64,000 nucleotides of DNA from Alistipes shahii WAL 8301 (GCF_025145845.1 NZ_CP102253.1:1240001-1304000), one strand, 5' to 3'. Counted from the first letter of the stretch, positions 8,158-16,678 are shown. Notes: generated by a model not told the origin, from the letters alone. Numbers and translations: made by a program.

Positions 8158-8373
8158 ATGAACATGCAGGAATCCGATTTCCGGAGTGCGCTGGAAATCA
8201 TCACCCGAAACAACAGAATCACTGTGTCGTTCAACACACCGATCGCCGACAACTACTCCCAAGTCTATCCGCTTCTTATCCATGAGAGCAACGCTTCGGT
8301 ACTGAAACAGCTCCATGAGGCGGGCTTCTCGATGAGCATGACGAAAAAAGGACTGGAAGTGTCGAAGTATTAA
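8158..8373 (+). CDS. Small hypothetical protein (71 aa)
   Basis: Starts MNMQESDFRSALEIITRNNR. The alternation suggests a compact alpha/beta fold. No motif is recognised. Accessory operon member, intact frame. Confidence 0.55.
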   Translation: MNMQESDFRSALEIITRNNRITVSFNTPIADNYSQVYPLLIHESNASVLKQLHEAGFSMSMTKKGLEVSKY

Positions 8374-8390
8374 CCTCAAATAATCGCGCA

Positions 8391-8770
8391 ATGAAACGCT
8401 ATGAATTTTATCGGAATCAAAAAATTACTGTCATAGATTGCCGGTATTTCAGTTTTGAAGCCGAGAATCTCGAAACGGCAGTCCAGAAGATCAAGGATCT
8501 ATGTGCTGACGGTCAACTCGATGAACTGTCAAATGATCCGACCTATCAGGAAGATGCTGCTTATCAGATTCCCGGAACGGAATATCCACTGGATATAGAA
8601 AACAATAATGGCGATCCTACGGTTATGATTTACTCGGCCGCAGACGGAAACTGCATCACGGACAACCTTCCGAAGAGAAGTATCAAATGCTTGTCGATGC
8701 CTGCGAGGCGTGGTGGAACAGACAATTCGCAGAGGAGCAAATCCGAATCCGGAAAGAGTCTGCCCAATGA
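8391..8770 (+). pseudogene. Accessory protein gene with a -1 frameshift near 8670
   Basis: The first frame codes for MKRYEFYRNQKITVIDCRYF and is convincing to about codon 93 (DNLP). It then turns into a low-complexity, basic tail (RRGGTDNSQRSKSESGKS). In the next frame from 8672 a protein-like tail appears, EEKYQMLVDACEAWWN, ending at TGA 8768-8770. One missing G in CTTCCGAAG restores a single ORF of about 126 residues. Either the gene is recently broken or the assembly lost a base. The nominal single-frame ORF runs to 8813 and is probably not the real product. Family unknown. Confidence 0.6.
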
Positions 8771-8853
8771 ATACCCGGAACAAACCCGATCTGCATTGCG
8801 GACCCCGACCTGATGTCCGCAGAAATACAATAACTCAAACCAAGAACATTTTA

Positions 8854-9162
8854 ATGAACGAAACCATGAATTTACACGAATATTACCGTAACCATAAGGA
8901 CGCGATCAACGCGTCGATTATGGATATTGCCTGCGATCTGGCCGTCGGACGGCTGCTGAACGCACACGGTGCACCTTTCGAAACATTCGTCGAAGCCGAT
9001 GACCCCGACGATCCCGACGGTGGAACCCATTACAAGGAGGAATATCAAAAGGAATACGATACGTATTACGATAAGGAGTACGCCCGTGTCGCAAAGCTGA
9101 TGAAATTCGACTATTGCCAAGAGGACGGAGTCGCGGCTTCGCCTGAAGATACGAACACCTAA
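8854..9162 (+). CDS. Acidic hypothetical protein (102 aa)
   Basis: Starts MNETMNLHEYYRNHKDAINA and is strongly acidic and tyrosine-rich in the middle (EADDPDDPDGG, then KEEYQKEYDTYYDKEYARV). Such acidic small proteins in mobile elements are sometimes DNA mimics that block restriction, but nothing here shows that. The start was chosen at 8854 after an A-rich leader; the frame also opens further upstream, overlapping the broken gene. Confidence 0.55.
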   Translation: MNETMNLHEYYRNHKDAINASIMDIACDLAVGRLLNAHGAPFETFVEADDPDDPDGGTHYKEEYQKEYDTYYDKEYARVAKLMKFDYCQEDGVAASPEDTNT

Positions 9163-9175
9163 ACCATATACTTAT

Positions 9176-9501
9176 ATGATCGATATTCCTTTGTCCCTGC
9201 GCGTTCCACCGCAGGGACGCTATAACCGCGGTATTTATACCTGTTATGAATGTGATTTCGAACCGCCGCACTATACGTAGTACCTTGCATGCTGGGCCTT
9301 GCCGAGACCTCTGCCGGTACGATGGTCGTCTGGGAATGTCCCCGGTGCGGTCAGAAATGGATGTTTCACTATCGGGCCCAAAATTCCCGTGAAGCTCACG
9401 ATTACGCCGCCCAGCTCCTCGCTTACCGCAATGGCGATCCCGATTGGCGTATGACGCTGAATCCCGACTGGATTGCGGTGCCGCGGCAGAAAAAAGAGTA
9501 A
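9176..9501 (+). pseudogene. Zinc-ribbon-like protein split by a frameshift near 9275
   Basis: The first piece (9176-9280) begins MIDIPLSLRVPPQGRY, contains CYEC, and stops at TAG after PPHYT. The second piece, in another frame, reads through YVVPCMLG into WECPRCGQKW and ends at 9501. Joining them after PPHY gives a protein of about 107 residues with two CxxC pairs, as in a zinc ribbon. This supports one ancestral gene that lost a base around 9275. It is the second frameshifted gene in under 1 kb. Confidence 0.5.
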
Positions 9502-9518
9502 CCCTAAAACCTGATCCA

Positions 9519-10220
9519 ATGAAAATCTTTGAAAGAATCACAAAACGCTATGCGCTTCAGAATTACTATCTGCGGCGCAATTTCTATTGGCCGGATACGC
9601 TGCCGGAGATTCTCGATTATTGGCAGCAGCACAATGACCTGCCATTCCTCTACGGCGGCGATAACTGGCCGTATGATGCAATGTGCGAGCGGCAGCGCCG
9701 CAAGGGCGTCTATGCTTCGCAATACCTGACACCCGACCGCACGGCCTGCCAGATGGCGGCACTGGCCGTGCGATATTTCGACAATGACAGCCGTATCGTG
9801 GACGCCTGATGCGGCACGGGGCAACTTACGCGCGCCCTGCTCCTCGAGGGCGTGCATCCGTCGGCGCTCCTCGGCTTCGATGCCGATGCGGAGCTGGTTG
9901 ATCTATACGAACGCCTCTATCCCGAAACTGCTGCGCTGCGGATGCAATTTCATGAGATCGACTTCCGCTGCGAGAACGTCATTGCCAATCCGCCGTTCGA
10001 GATTGTGGAGTGTGTCTACTTCCTGCAATGGCTCTCCCGCACGCAACGCTCGGGCGATCGTGCCGTGCTGCTTCTGCCGTACGGCTTTATCGACAAGCAG
10101 CGTCCCAAAGCCGTACAGGAGACGATGCGGCACTTTATCATCCACCACCGGACACCCATGCAGGAGCCGTTCGCACGCACTGCCTGCCGTGCGGAGATCG
10201 TCGTAGTGGAACGGGCGTAG
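9519..10220 (+). pseudogene. SAM-dependent DNA methyltransferase gene with in-frame TGA in motif I
   Basis: One frame runs from ATG 9519 to TAG 10220 with a single internal TGA at 9807-9809. Around it the protein reads D-A-stop-C-G-T-G-Q-L-T. This is methyltransferase motif I (usually DxCCGTGQLT), so the TGA replaces a codon that is normally Cys, most simply TGC or TGT. Downstream come FDADAEL (motif II) and IANPPFE, the NPPF motif IV of amino-methyltransferases. The likely ancestral enzyme was an adenine-type DNA methyltransferase of about 233 residues. It is interrupted in this copy unless TGA is read through. Confidence 0.7.
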
Positions 10221-10228
10221 TGCATTCC

Positions 10229-10250
10229 GACGCGGGGAGAACCCCGCGTC
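10229..10250. terminator. Terminator-like hairpin
   Basis: GACGCGGG and CCCGCGTC form a strong 8-bp stem directly after the methyltransferase stop. The T-run is weak (AATGTTAAAATTTTATG), so it may act as an RNA-stabilising stem rather than a terminator. Confidence 0.4.
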
Positions 10251-10269
10251 AATGTTAAAATTTTATGTC

Positions 10270-10566
10270 ATGAAACGAACTGAAGTGGTAAACATTCGTT
10301 ATGCAGCATGCGATGTTTACATCGGCCGTGCCGGCCGTGGTGAAGACGGTTATTTCAGGAATCCTTTTCGGCTGCTGCCAGGCATGAGCCGCGGTGCTAC
10401 TTTGGACCGCTACCGCAGTTATTTTTACGGACGCCTGCGTACCGATCCTGAGTTTCGTCAGCGTATCCATGCTTTGAAAGGCAAACGCATGGGATGCTTC
10501 TGTAAGCCTTATCCATGTCATAGGGATATTATCAAAGAATATCTCAATACCTTGGACGATGAATAA
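10270..10566 (+). CDS. DUF4326 family protein (98 aa)
   Basis: The pattern 'VVNIR...CDVYIGR', NPF, then 'LKGKRMGCFCKPYPCHRDII' matches DUF4326, a small family common in phages and mobile elements, with unknown function. The C-x-C-x4-C-H cluster (CFCKPYPCH) suggests metal binding. I prefer ATG 10270 (MKRTEVVNIRY) over the ATG at 10252, because the family begins close to VVN. It ends the run of small accessory genes ahead of the helicase gene. Confidence 0.75.
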   Translation: MKRTEVVNIRYAACDVYIGRAGRGEDGYFRNPFRLLPGMSRGATLDRYRSYFYGRLRTDPEFRQRIHALKGKRMGCFCKPYPCHRDIIKEYLNTLDDE

Positions 10567-10642
10567 AGGTCGTATGCCCGGCGGCATTGCTATTCCGGGA
10601 TTTTTTCCGTAATTTTACTGGGTATTCAGTATCGTCCGTTTT

Positions 10643-12814
10643 ATGAACGAACACCCGGCAACTCTTCTGCGCTGTGTCGTGGAACGTATCACCTATCAGA
10701 ATCCCGAGAACGGATACTCGGTGCTGAAGGTCAAGGTGAAGGGCTATAACGACCTTGTCACGCTCGTGGGTAACCTGCTGGAGGTTCCCGTGGGCAGCGT
10801 CCTTCTGTGCCGCGGCGAATGGAAGGTGGACAAACGCTACGGCAGCCAGTTCGTCGCCGCGACATGGGAGGAGACGATGCCCGCCACGGTGTACGGGATC
10901 GAAAAATACCTCGGCAGCGGATTGGTCAAGGGCATCGGCCCCCGGTTCGCCCGGGCTATCGTCCAGCGATTCGGAACGGAGACCATCGACATCATCGAGA
11001 CGGAGATCGAACGGCTTTACGAAGTTCCGAACATCGGACGTAAGCGTGTAGCGAAGATCCGCGAGAGTTGGGAGAAGCAGAAAGACATCAAAAATGTCAT
11101 GCTTTTTCTGCAGGGCTACGGCGTGAGCACGGCCTATGCGGCCAAAATCTACCGGGAATACGGCAAGGAGAGTATTGACAAGGTGCGGGAGAATCCCTAC
11201 CGCCTTGCCGACGATATCTGGGGCATCGGCTTCAAGACCGCCGACGGCATCGCCGCAAAGATGGGCTATGAGAAAGAGGACCCGCGACGGTGCCGGAGCG
11301 GCATCCTCTATACGCTGGGACAACTTTCGGACGAAGGACATGTCTACGCCGGGGAGGAACAGCTGGTAAAGACTGCGGGGCAGCTTCTTGAAGCGGGCGA
11401 AACGGCTATCCGTGACACCCTTGCAGGGATGCTTCAGGCCGAAGACCTTATTCTCGACAAGGATGCCATTTACCTTCCTCCGTTCTACCATGCCGAGTGC
11501 GGTACGTCGCGTCGCCTGAGAGATTTGGCAGAGAGTACGGGCCGTTCGTTGTTCGACGGGCTTTTCGATCCGTCGTCCCTCACCGCGGAAACCGGCATCG
11601 AATACGACGAGGTTCAGCTTGCGGCTATCCGGCAGGCCGTCACGTCCAAAGTCATGGTGTTGACCGGCGGCCCCGGTACGGGTAAGACGACTACGACGCA
11701 GGGAATTATCGCGGCCTTGAAAAAAGCCGGCCTGCGCGTGCTGCTGGCGGCACCGACGGGACGTGCTGCCAAGCGTATGAGCGAGGCGACGGGCATGGAG
11801 GCCAAGACCATCCACCGGCTGTTGGAGTACAACCCGCAGGACGGCTACAAGCGCAACGACGAGAACCCGCTGGAAGGCGACGCGCTGATCGTGGACGAGT
11901 GTTCTATGATCGACATCCTTTTGATGAACAACCTGCTGAAAGCCGTTCCCGTGGGGATGCGGCTGGTGTTCGTCGGCGACATCGACCAGCTGCCGAGCGT
12001 CGGGGCGGGAAACGTCCTGCGCGACATCATCGACTCGCAGCGTATCCCCGTCGTGCGGCTCGTGCGCATCTTCCGGCAGGCGCAGAAGAGCCGTATCGTG
12101 ATGAACGCCCACACCATCAACCAGGGACGCTTCCCCGATACGAGCAACGGCCGCGACACCGACTTTTTCTTCATGCGGGAGGACGACCCCGAACGGGCCG
12201 CCGAAACCATCGTCCGGCTGGTGAAGGAGCGCCTGCCCCGCGCCTACCGGGAAAGTCCGGACCGTATTCAAGTACTTACGCCGATGCAGCGGGGCGTCGT
12301 GGGCGCTGCGAACCTGAACCTGCTGTTGCAGCAGGCACTGAATCCTTCGGGCCCGAGCCTCAATCGCGGCGGCTATACCTATCGTCAGGGCGATCGTGTG
12401 ATGCAGCAGCGCAACAACTACGACAAGGATGTCTTCAACGGCGATCTGGGTTATATCCGGGAGGTGGATACGGAGGAGAGGACGTTGAAAGTCGATTTCG
12501 ACGGCAAATGGGTCGAGTACGATGTCACGGAGCTCGACGAACTGACGCTGGCCTACGCCACGACGATCCACAAGGCCCAAGGGTCGGAATATCCGATCGT
12601 CGTCATGCCAGTACTGATGACCCACTTCGTGATGCTCCAGCGCAACCTGATCTATACGGGTATCACCCGGGCCAAAAAGATCTGCGTCCTGCTCGGTGCT
12701 GCGAAAGCTCTGGCCTATGCCGTCCGCAACGTATCCGTGCTGAAGCGCAATACGCGCCTTAAAGAACGTCTGAATCCCTCTGCGGCACTTCCTGCCGACA
12801 ACCCCGGCATCTGA
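10643..12814 (+). CDS. RecD2-like ATP-dependent DNA helicase
   Basis: A 723-residue superfamily 1B helicase (5'-3') without RecBC partners, as in stand-alone RecD2. The N-terminal OB-like and helix-hairpin-helix regions (residues about 1-180, including GIGPRFARAIV and NIGRKRVAKI) precede the motor. Walker A GGPGTGKT lies near residue 342, Walker B VDECSMID near 417, GDIDQLPSVG near 445, and the HKAQGSEYP and YTGITRAKK motifs near the C-terminus. The frame is intact. In mobile elements such helicases may aid single-strand processing during transfer or replication. The 693-residue minus-strand frame opposite is a codon-bias artefact. Confidence 0.93.
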   Translation: MNEHPATLLRCVVERITYQNPENGYSVLKVKVKGYNDLVTLVGNLLEVPVGSVLLCRGEWKVDKRYGSQFVAATWEETMPATVYGIEKYLGSGLVKGIGPRFARAIVQRFGTETIDIIETEIERLYEVPNIGRKRVAKIRESWEKQKDIKNVMLFLQGYGVSTAYAAKIYREYGKESIDKVRENPYRLADDIWGIGFKTADGIAAKMGYEKEDPRRCRSGILYTLGQLSDEGHVYAGEEQLVKTAGQLLEAGETAIRDTLAGMLQAEDLILDKDAIYLPPFYHAECGTSRRLRDLAESTGRSLFDGLFDPSSLTAETGIEYDEVQLAAIRQAVTSKVMVLTGGPGTGKTTTTQGIIAALKKAGLRVLLAAPTGRAAKRMSEATGMEAKTIHRLLEYNPQDGYKRNDENPLEGDALIVDECSMIDILLMNNLLKAVPVGMRLVFVGDIDQLPSVGAGNVLRDIIDSQRIPVVRLVRIFRQAQKSRIVMNAHTINQGRFPDTSNGRDTDFFFMREDDPERAAETIVRLVKERLPRAYRESPDRIQVLTPMQRGVVGAANLNLLLQQALNPSGPSLNRGGYTYRQGDRVMQQRNNYDKDVFNGDLGYIREVDTEERTLKVDFDGKWVEYDVTELDELTLAYATTIHKAQGSEYPIVVMPVLMTHFVMLQRNLIYTGITRAKKICVLLGAAKALAYAVRNVSVLKRNTRLKERLNPSAALPADNPGI

Positions 12815-12916
12815 TTCTTATGTCTTTGAGCCGCTCTTTCCGCGACAGGATGCATCCCGGAATGTTAACCCCGGTGATATTTCGTCCCTGATTTTTATAC
12901 TTAAACAGCAATACCT

Positions 12917-13363
12917 ATGAGAGTAATCTTTGATTCGAATGTTTTCGACGATATCATCGCAGGTCGTCTCGACGTTTCGGTTCTTATTCGTAAGCGTGTG
13001 AAAATATATATTACACACATACAGAAAGATGAACTGGCAGCATGCCGGAATGAGCAAAGACGGACTCAACTACTTCAGTGCATGGCATCGATAGGGGTTC
13101 ATACGCTTCCGACGGAATCGTTTTGTATCGGGGTTTCCAGAATTGGTGAAGCGAGGATCAGCGACGGCAGCGATTTGATTCGGAAGTTGGAAGGAGGCAA
13201 TCCGGTTCATATCCAGGATGCCCTTATCGGGGAAACAGCCATTAAGAACGCTTTGACCGTGATCACAAATGACGATAGGTTCAAAAAAAGAATTGCAGCA
13301 CAGGGCGGCCAAGCCCTCACTACAGAGGAGTTCCTGAAGGTACTCAAAGAGCCGGATGCCTGA
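12917..13363 (+). CDS. PIN-domain protein (148 aa)
   Basis: The pattern MRVIFDSNVFD at the N-terminus, an internal KDEL segment, 'QDALIGETAIKN' and ITNDDRF supplies the acidic residues of a PIN ribonuclease active site. PIN proteins of this size are usually VapC-type toxins. No antitoxin-like ORF abuts it on either side (12815-12916 is too short and 13364-14041 lacks one), so it may be an orphan toxin or a nuclease with another role. The frame is complete. Confidence 0.72.
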   Translation: MRVIFDSNVFDDIIAGRLDVSVLIRKRVKIYITHIQKDELAACRNEQRRTQLLQCMASIGVHTLPTESFCIGVSRIGEARISDGSDLIRKLEGGNPVHIQDALIGETAIKNALTVITNDDRFKKRIAAQGGQALTTEEFLKVLKEPDA

Positions 13364-14041
13364 ATCCGTATATTGAGTTTAAATGTTCCGGTGCAAAAAA
13401 TGTTATGTTGTGGTATATTATTGATGTTTAGTTTATTACAACGCTTAAAAATATGCTGGGGGACGAACTGGGGACGGAATTTTGCTGGCCAAAAGAAAAA
13501 AAGAGCAAATATAGAATCGCTTTTTATTCCATATCGGAGGTTCCGTTTCCCAAAGATATGAAAAATTTATGTAATCCACGCAAAAGGTCGATTATAGGAG
13601 TTTAGTATGGTTTGTTGTATATCTATTCAAGTTCTAAACTAAACCTTTTTCACAACGTCGAAATGACGGACATCGGCAACAAGAACGCTTATCTCTTTTT
13701 CTTTTGGCCAGCAACCTGCCTTTTGTACGTCGTTCCTGTTTAACGAACTCCCCGCTTTAGATCCTACCGTTGTATCTTTCTACATTTCCATCTTGCACAT
13801 CAACTTTCGGTCTGTCTGATGAGAATTGTGTCGCAAAGGTATCTGTCATGTCTTTTTTTCTGCAAGGTCGGAGCCTGACGGTTCACGATAAAATCTCCAC
13901 GCTCCGCTTCGCAGAGGTAGTATTTGATCGTGAAACCCTGCAAAAACAGCCATAACACCTTTTGAGGCGACATAATTTTCAATCAAGCCCGAAAGTAGCT
14001 GATGCTACATAAGGGAAAAAAGAAACTCAAAATTTAAGATT
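13364..14041. other. 680-bp AT-rich intergenic region with a structured segment
   Basis: No convincing gene is present. Composition drops toward AT compared with both sides. It contains the stem-loop at 13880-13937 and a box GCAAAGGTA (reverse complement TACCTTTGC), which on the minus strand resembles a Bacteroidales -7 promoter element. A similar arrangement recurs at 41.2-41.5 kb. Confidence 0.5.
13880..13937. ncRNA. Candidate structured element, copy 1
   Basis: GGTTCACGAT (13880-13889) pairs with ATCGTGAAACC (13927-13937), enclosing ATCTCCACGCTCCGC and GAGGTAGTATT. The internal blocks ATCTCCAC and GGTAGTATT recur in the same order and spacing at 41471-41526, in a different element. This suggests a conserved structured RNA or a protein site. 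No expression evidence. Confidence 0.35.
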
Positions 14042-14338
14042 ATGGCAGACTACGCAACGAATCTCTTCTTCGCAAGTACGGAGAACGAACGAGACCTCGA
14101 CAAAGTAGAGGCTTTTTTGGACGACAATTTTGCCGATTGCTTCATCGAGCGTTCGGAAGACATGCTCGATGCACAATTCTCATCCCTTTGGGTTTACCCG
14201 GAAAAAGAAATAGACAAGCTGGTGGAATCGCTGGATGCCAAAGACGAGATTTACATCCGCATTCTGACATACGCACTCAAAGACGAGTACGTGAGTTTCC
14301 GGACATTCTCGCAGGGCACATGGAATATTAAGTTTTAA
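14042..14338 (+). CDS. Hypothetical protein of mobile-element type (98 aa)
   Basis: Starts MADYATNLFFASTENERDLD. The spacing of beta strands and helices (NLFFAS, LDKVEAFLDD, WVYPEKEIDKLVESL, IYIRILTYAL) suggests a ferredoxin-like fold, as in the YubB type, but this is a shape argument only. It heads a three-gene cluster (14042-15124) with gaps of 16 and 2 bp that ends in a clear terminator. Confidence 0.62.
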   Translation: MADYATNLFFASTENERDLDKVEAFLDDNFADCFIERSEDMLDAQFSSLWVYPEKEIDKLVESLDAKDEIYIRILTYALKDEYVSFRTFSQGTWNIKF

Positions 14339-14354
14339 TCTCAATGCACAGGCT

Positions 14355-14864
14355 ATGTACGAATACGAAGAAAAGAGCGATATTATCGGCTCGCCTTGTT
14401 CGCTGATGAATCCTTACAAAGGTTATACGGAAGGTACAATCGTAGGCGATTATGGTAACACCGTAGTCGTCCGCCTGACCAGCGGGAAAGAGATTGTCGA
14501 GTTCCGTGATGAAGTGATTATCTATATTGAAGCAATGACACAGATAGCGATGAAATTCGTCCAATGGGACGTGCCCGAATTGGATGGCCTGAAAGACAGC
14601 AAGGTCTACAGGTTGCGAGAGCGCCTCAATAACGGCGACAAATTGACCCGTGAAGAGAAGAACTGGCTTACCCGAAACGTGTGGGAGTGTTGTCGTTTCA
14701 GGCGGGGGATTGCCTTGGGCGGCTACCTTTTCGATTTTTCGGACGTGCTGAAACGGTATTTTGTCAAGCAGTACGGGCACATAACGGAGTATTACGCCAT
14801 CGACAAGACAGCCTTGCGTTCGATGCTGTACGGAAGAATTGAAGTTATTGTTGAAGTGCCGTAA
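14355..14864 (+). CDS. Hypothetical protein (169 aa)
   Basis: Starts MYEYEEKSDIIGSPCSLMNP. The N-terminal 60 residues look like a small beta barrel (GTIVGDYGNTVVVRL), and the rest is helical. Family not recognised. Second gene of the three-gene cluster; its stop is 2 bp from the next start, pointing to coupled translation. Confidence 0.62.
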   Translation: MYEYEEKSDIIGSPCSLMNPYKGYTEGTIVGDYGNTVVVRLTSGKEIVEFRDEVIIYIEAMTQIAMKFVQWDVPELDGLKDSKVYRLRERLNNGDKLTREEKNWLTRNVWECCRFRRGIALGGYLFDFSDVLKRYFVKQYGHITEYYAIDKTALRSMLYGRIEVIVEVP

Positions 14865-14866
14865 TT

Positions 14867-15124
14867 ATGGAAGTAACGATAGAACACAGTTTTTGCCCTT
14901 ATTGCGACGAAGCGATAGAGCTTTATTTTCGGATTGTGAACACGATTCTCTTCTCCACGCATGAAGACGATCTTCGGGCGGGCATGGAACACCTGAAGAA
15001 CCAAACGCTGCTCGACGAGTATTTCGTCTACGGTTACGGGGCGCACCACCTCTGGGTCTGCCAGCGGCGGGCGAGCGATAAAAGCAAAATCTTCGAACAC
15101 CGGATTCTGATTGCCCGGTTCTGA
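14867..15124 (+). CDS. Small hypothetical protein (85 aa)
   Basis: Starts MEVTIEHSFCPYCDEAIELY. The CPYC pair could be redox active or bind metal, but only one further cysteine is present. Last gene of the cluster, followed at once by a strong terminator. Confidence 0.58.
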   Translation: MEVTIEHSFCPYCDEAIELYFRIVNTILFSTHEDDLRAGMEHLKNQTLLDEYFVYGYGAHHLWVCQRRASDKSKIFEHRILIARF

Positions 15125-15129
15125 TTGCC

Positions 15130-15172
15130 AGAAAAGCGGACTGAAATGGGTCCCGTTTCAGCCCGCTTTTCT
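15130..15172 (+). terminator. Rho-independent terminator
   Basis: AGAAAAGCGG (15130-15139) pairs with CCGCTTTTCT (15163-15172), with additional pairing CTGAAA / TTTCAG inside. It lies 6 bp after the stop codon. Confidence 0.75.
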
Positions 15173-15933
15173 TTGTCCGAGCGGCAAACGCTGGCACGAT
15201 CCACTTTTTTATCCCGAATCGCTACACGCTTCAGGCATAACGCCTGCGACACGCAGCCGCTTCTGTCGGAACCGCCGTTTGTAATTCCTTCCGGCTGCGC
15301 CGTTCCCTTTTTTAGAACCCGTCCATTTGCTCGGGAGCGCCTTTCCCGTTTTGCCGGAGGGGTAGGCTCCCGCCGTTTTTCCTTTGCCTCCTTTTTTCCC
15401 TCCTTTCCCTCGCTATTCTGCCCAGATGGACCTGATGCGGCCGACACCGATGCTTCACGCACGCCTTTTACCCGGCCTTCGTTCGACGGCCCTTCCGCGG
15501 ACGCAGTGCCAAGGTCAGTCCGGTGGCATACCATCTTTTGCCGCTTCCATGCCACCCGCGGTCGCTTCGCTTACCCCGCCTCGATGTTCTTCCCGGGTTC
15601 ACGCCGGAACGTGCTGCACTCTTGCCGATGGGCGGTCGGGTCTTTTCAGATCCGCGAATGCCGCTGCTCCCTGTTTTCCCCGCCTTTTCCGCGACCGTTT
15701 TCTGTCGAAGTCGCCCCATCGTTTTTCGCTGCAAAGTTAGGGTGCCGACGGGCACGACCTGTCAGATCTTGACCAATGGCGTAGCGGCACAAATCTTCCT
15801 TTATCGAGCCTGCGGTTTGGGCCTGCGCCCCAAAATAAAGCGTATTTATGCGCTATCCTTGGTGCATCCCTCTGCTGCACCTACTTTTTAAGCACCGTAA
15901 AACTGATTTATTAACTTCTAAAAAACAATCGCA
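15173..15933. other. 760-bp GC-rich non-coding region upstream of ssb
   Basis: Open frames here have no start context and no protein-like composition. The plus strand is pyrimidine-rich with runs such as TTTCCCTCC. Near its right end GCTGCAAAGTTAGG carries, on the minus strand, TAACTTTGC (a -7-like box). Similar pyrimidine-rich gaps occur at 16.4-16.68, 17.2-17.6 and 35.8-36.28 kb. Confidence 0.5.
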
Positions 15934-16314
15934 ATGAAAAAGATCGAGAACAGTTTCGCAGTAACCGGATTCGTGGCAAAAGACGCTGAAATCCGCCAGT
16001 TCACCAACGCAAGCGTAGCCCGTTTCCCGCTGTCGGTAGCCCGTCAGGAGAAGAACGGCGAGGATACCAAGCGCGTGTCGGCGTTCGTCAACATGGAAGC
16101 GTGGCGTAAGAACGAGAATGCCGACTCGTTCGACGTGCTGACCAAAGGCACGCTGCTTACCGTGGAAGGCTACTTCAAGCCCGAAGAGTGGGCCGACAAG
16201 GACGGCGTGCTGCACAACCGCATCGTGATGGTCGCCGTCAGGTTCTACCCGGCCGTCGAAAAGGAGGAAGAACCTGCGGAGCCGGCAAAGACAACGAAAA
16301 AGGGCAAGAAGTAA
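15934..16314 (+). CDS. ssb: Single-stranded DNA-binding protein
   Basis: A 126-residue OB-fold protein. 'IENSFAVTGFVAKDAEIRQF' and 'FVNMEAWRK', then a strand ending TVEGYFKPEEW, fit the mobile-element SSB family of Bacteroidales. The C-terminus is a lysine-rich tail (TTKKGKK) and lacks the acidic DDDIPF-type tip of chromosomal SSB. It would coat single-stranded DNA during transfer or replication of the element. It is a single-gene unit with its own terminator 19 bp downstream. Confidence 0.85.
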   Translation: MKKIENSFAVTGFVAKDAEIRQFTNASVARFPLSVARQEKNGEDTKRVSAFVNMEAWRKNENADSFDVLTKGTLLTVEGYFKPEEWADKDGVLHNRIVMVAVRFYPAVEKEEEPAEPAKTTKKGKK

Positions 16315-16332
16315 ATCCTGCCTTATCCCGAC

Positions 16333-16354
16333 AAAGCGGCCTTCGGGCCGCTTT
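16333..16354 (+). terminator. Terminator of ssb
   Basis: AAAGCGGCC / GGCCGCTTT, a 9-bp perfect stem around a TTCG tetraloop, followed by TATTTTG. Confidence 0.8.
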
Positions 16355-16678
16355 TATTTTGCTCATTGCGGTGTCGGTATTGCTATCACTCATTTCTGCC
16401 CTTTCTCCGACGTCATTGATTTCCCTGTGCGAAGTTAAGCCGGGCGGGAACCAGCAAGGCGCGTTCCATTTGCGGTTGACGGCCATCGACTCGCAGGCTC
16501 GCTCAGGCATGTTCAACCCAAATGCAATCGTCTGTGACTTTCCGCTTCCTCCTTGCCTTGTTCCCTTCTTTCCGGCTTGGAGTTTTGCACGTGAAATTAA
16601 ATCCCCGTCGGACGAGGTGGAAACCTCCGAAGAGAGGGATGAAAAAGCAAGCCAAACGAACATTAAAATTCAGGAAGT
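16355..16678. promoter_or_regulatory. Non-coding leader with a repeat shared with 36.2 kb
   Basis: No gene in this 324-bp gap. Its last part (16587-16650) begins GCACGTGAAA, continues through ATCCCC and CGGACGA, and ends with a purine-rich GGGATGAAAAA just before the next gene. The same order of blocks stands directly upstream of the ORF at 36283 (36214-36275), and a weaker version stands before 17612. I infer a shared regulatory leader. Confidence 0.5.

Noticed and set aside
10544..12625. 693-residue open frame on the minus strand opposite the helicase gene
   Set aside because: It mirrors a GC-rich gene in codon phase, has no start context or recognisable domain, and the plus-strand RecD2-like helicase is unambiguous.
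15125..15772. 215-residue plus-strand frame upstream of ssb
   Set aside because: It starts inside a terminator and has low-complexity Phe/Arg/Pro composition; treated as non-coding.
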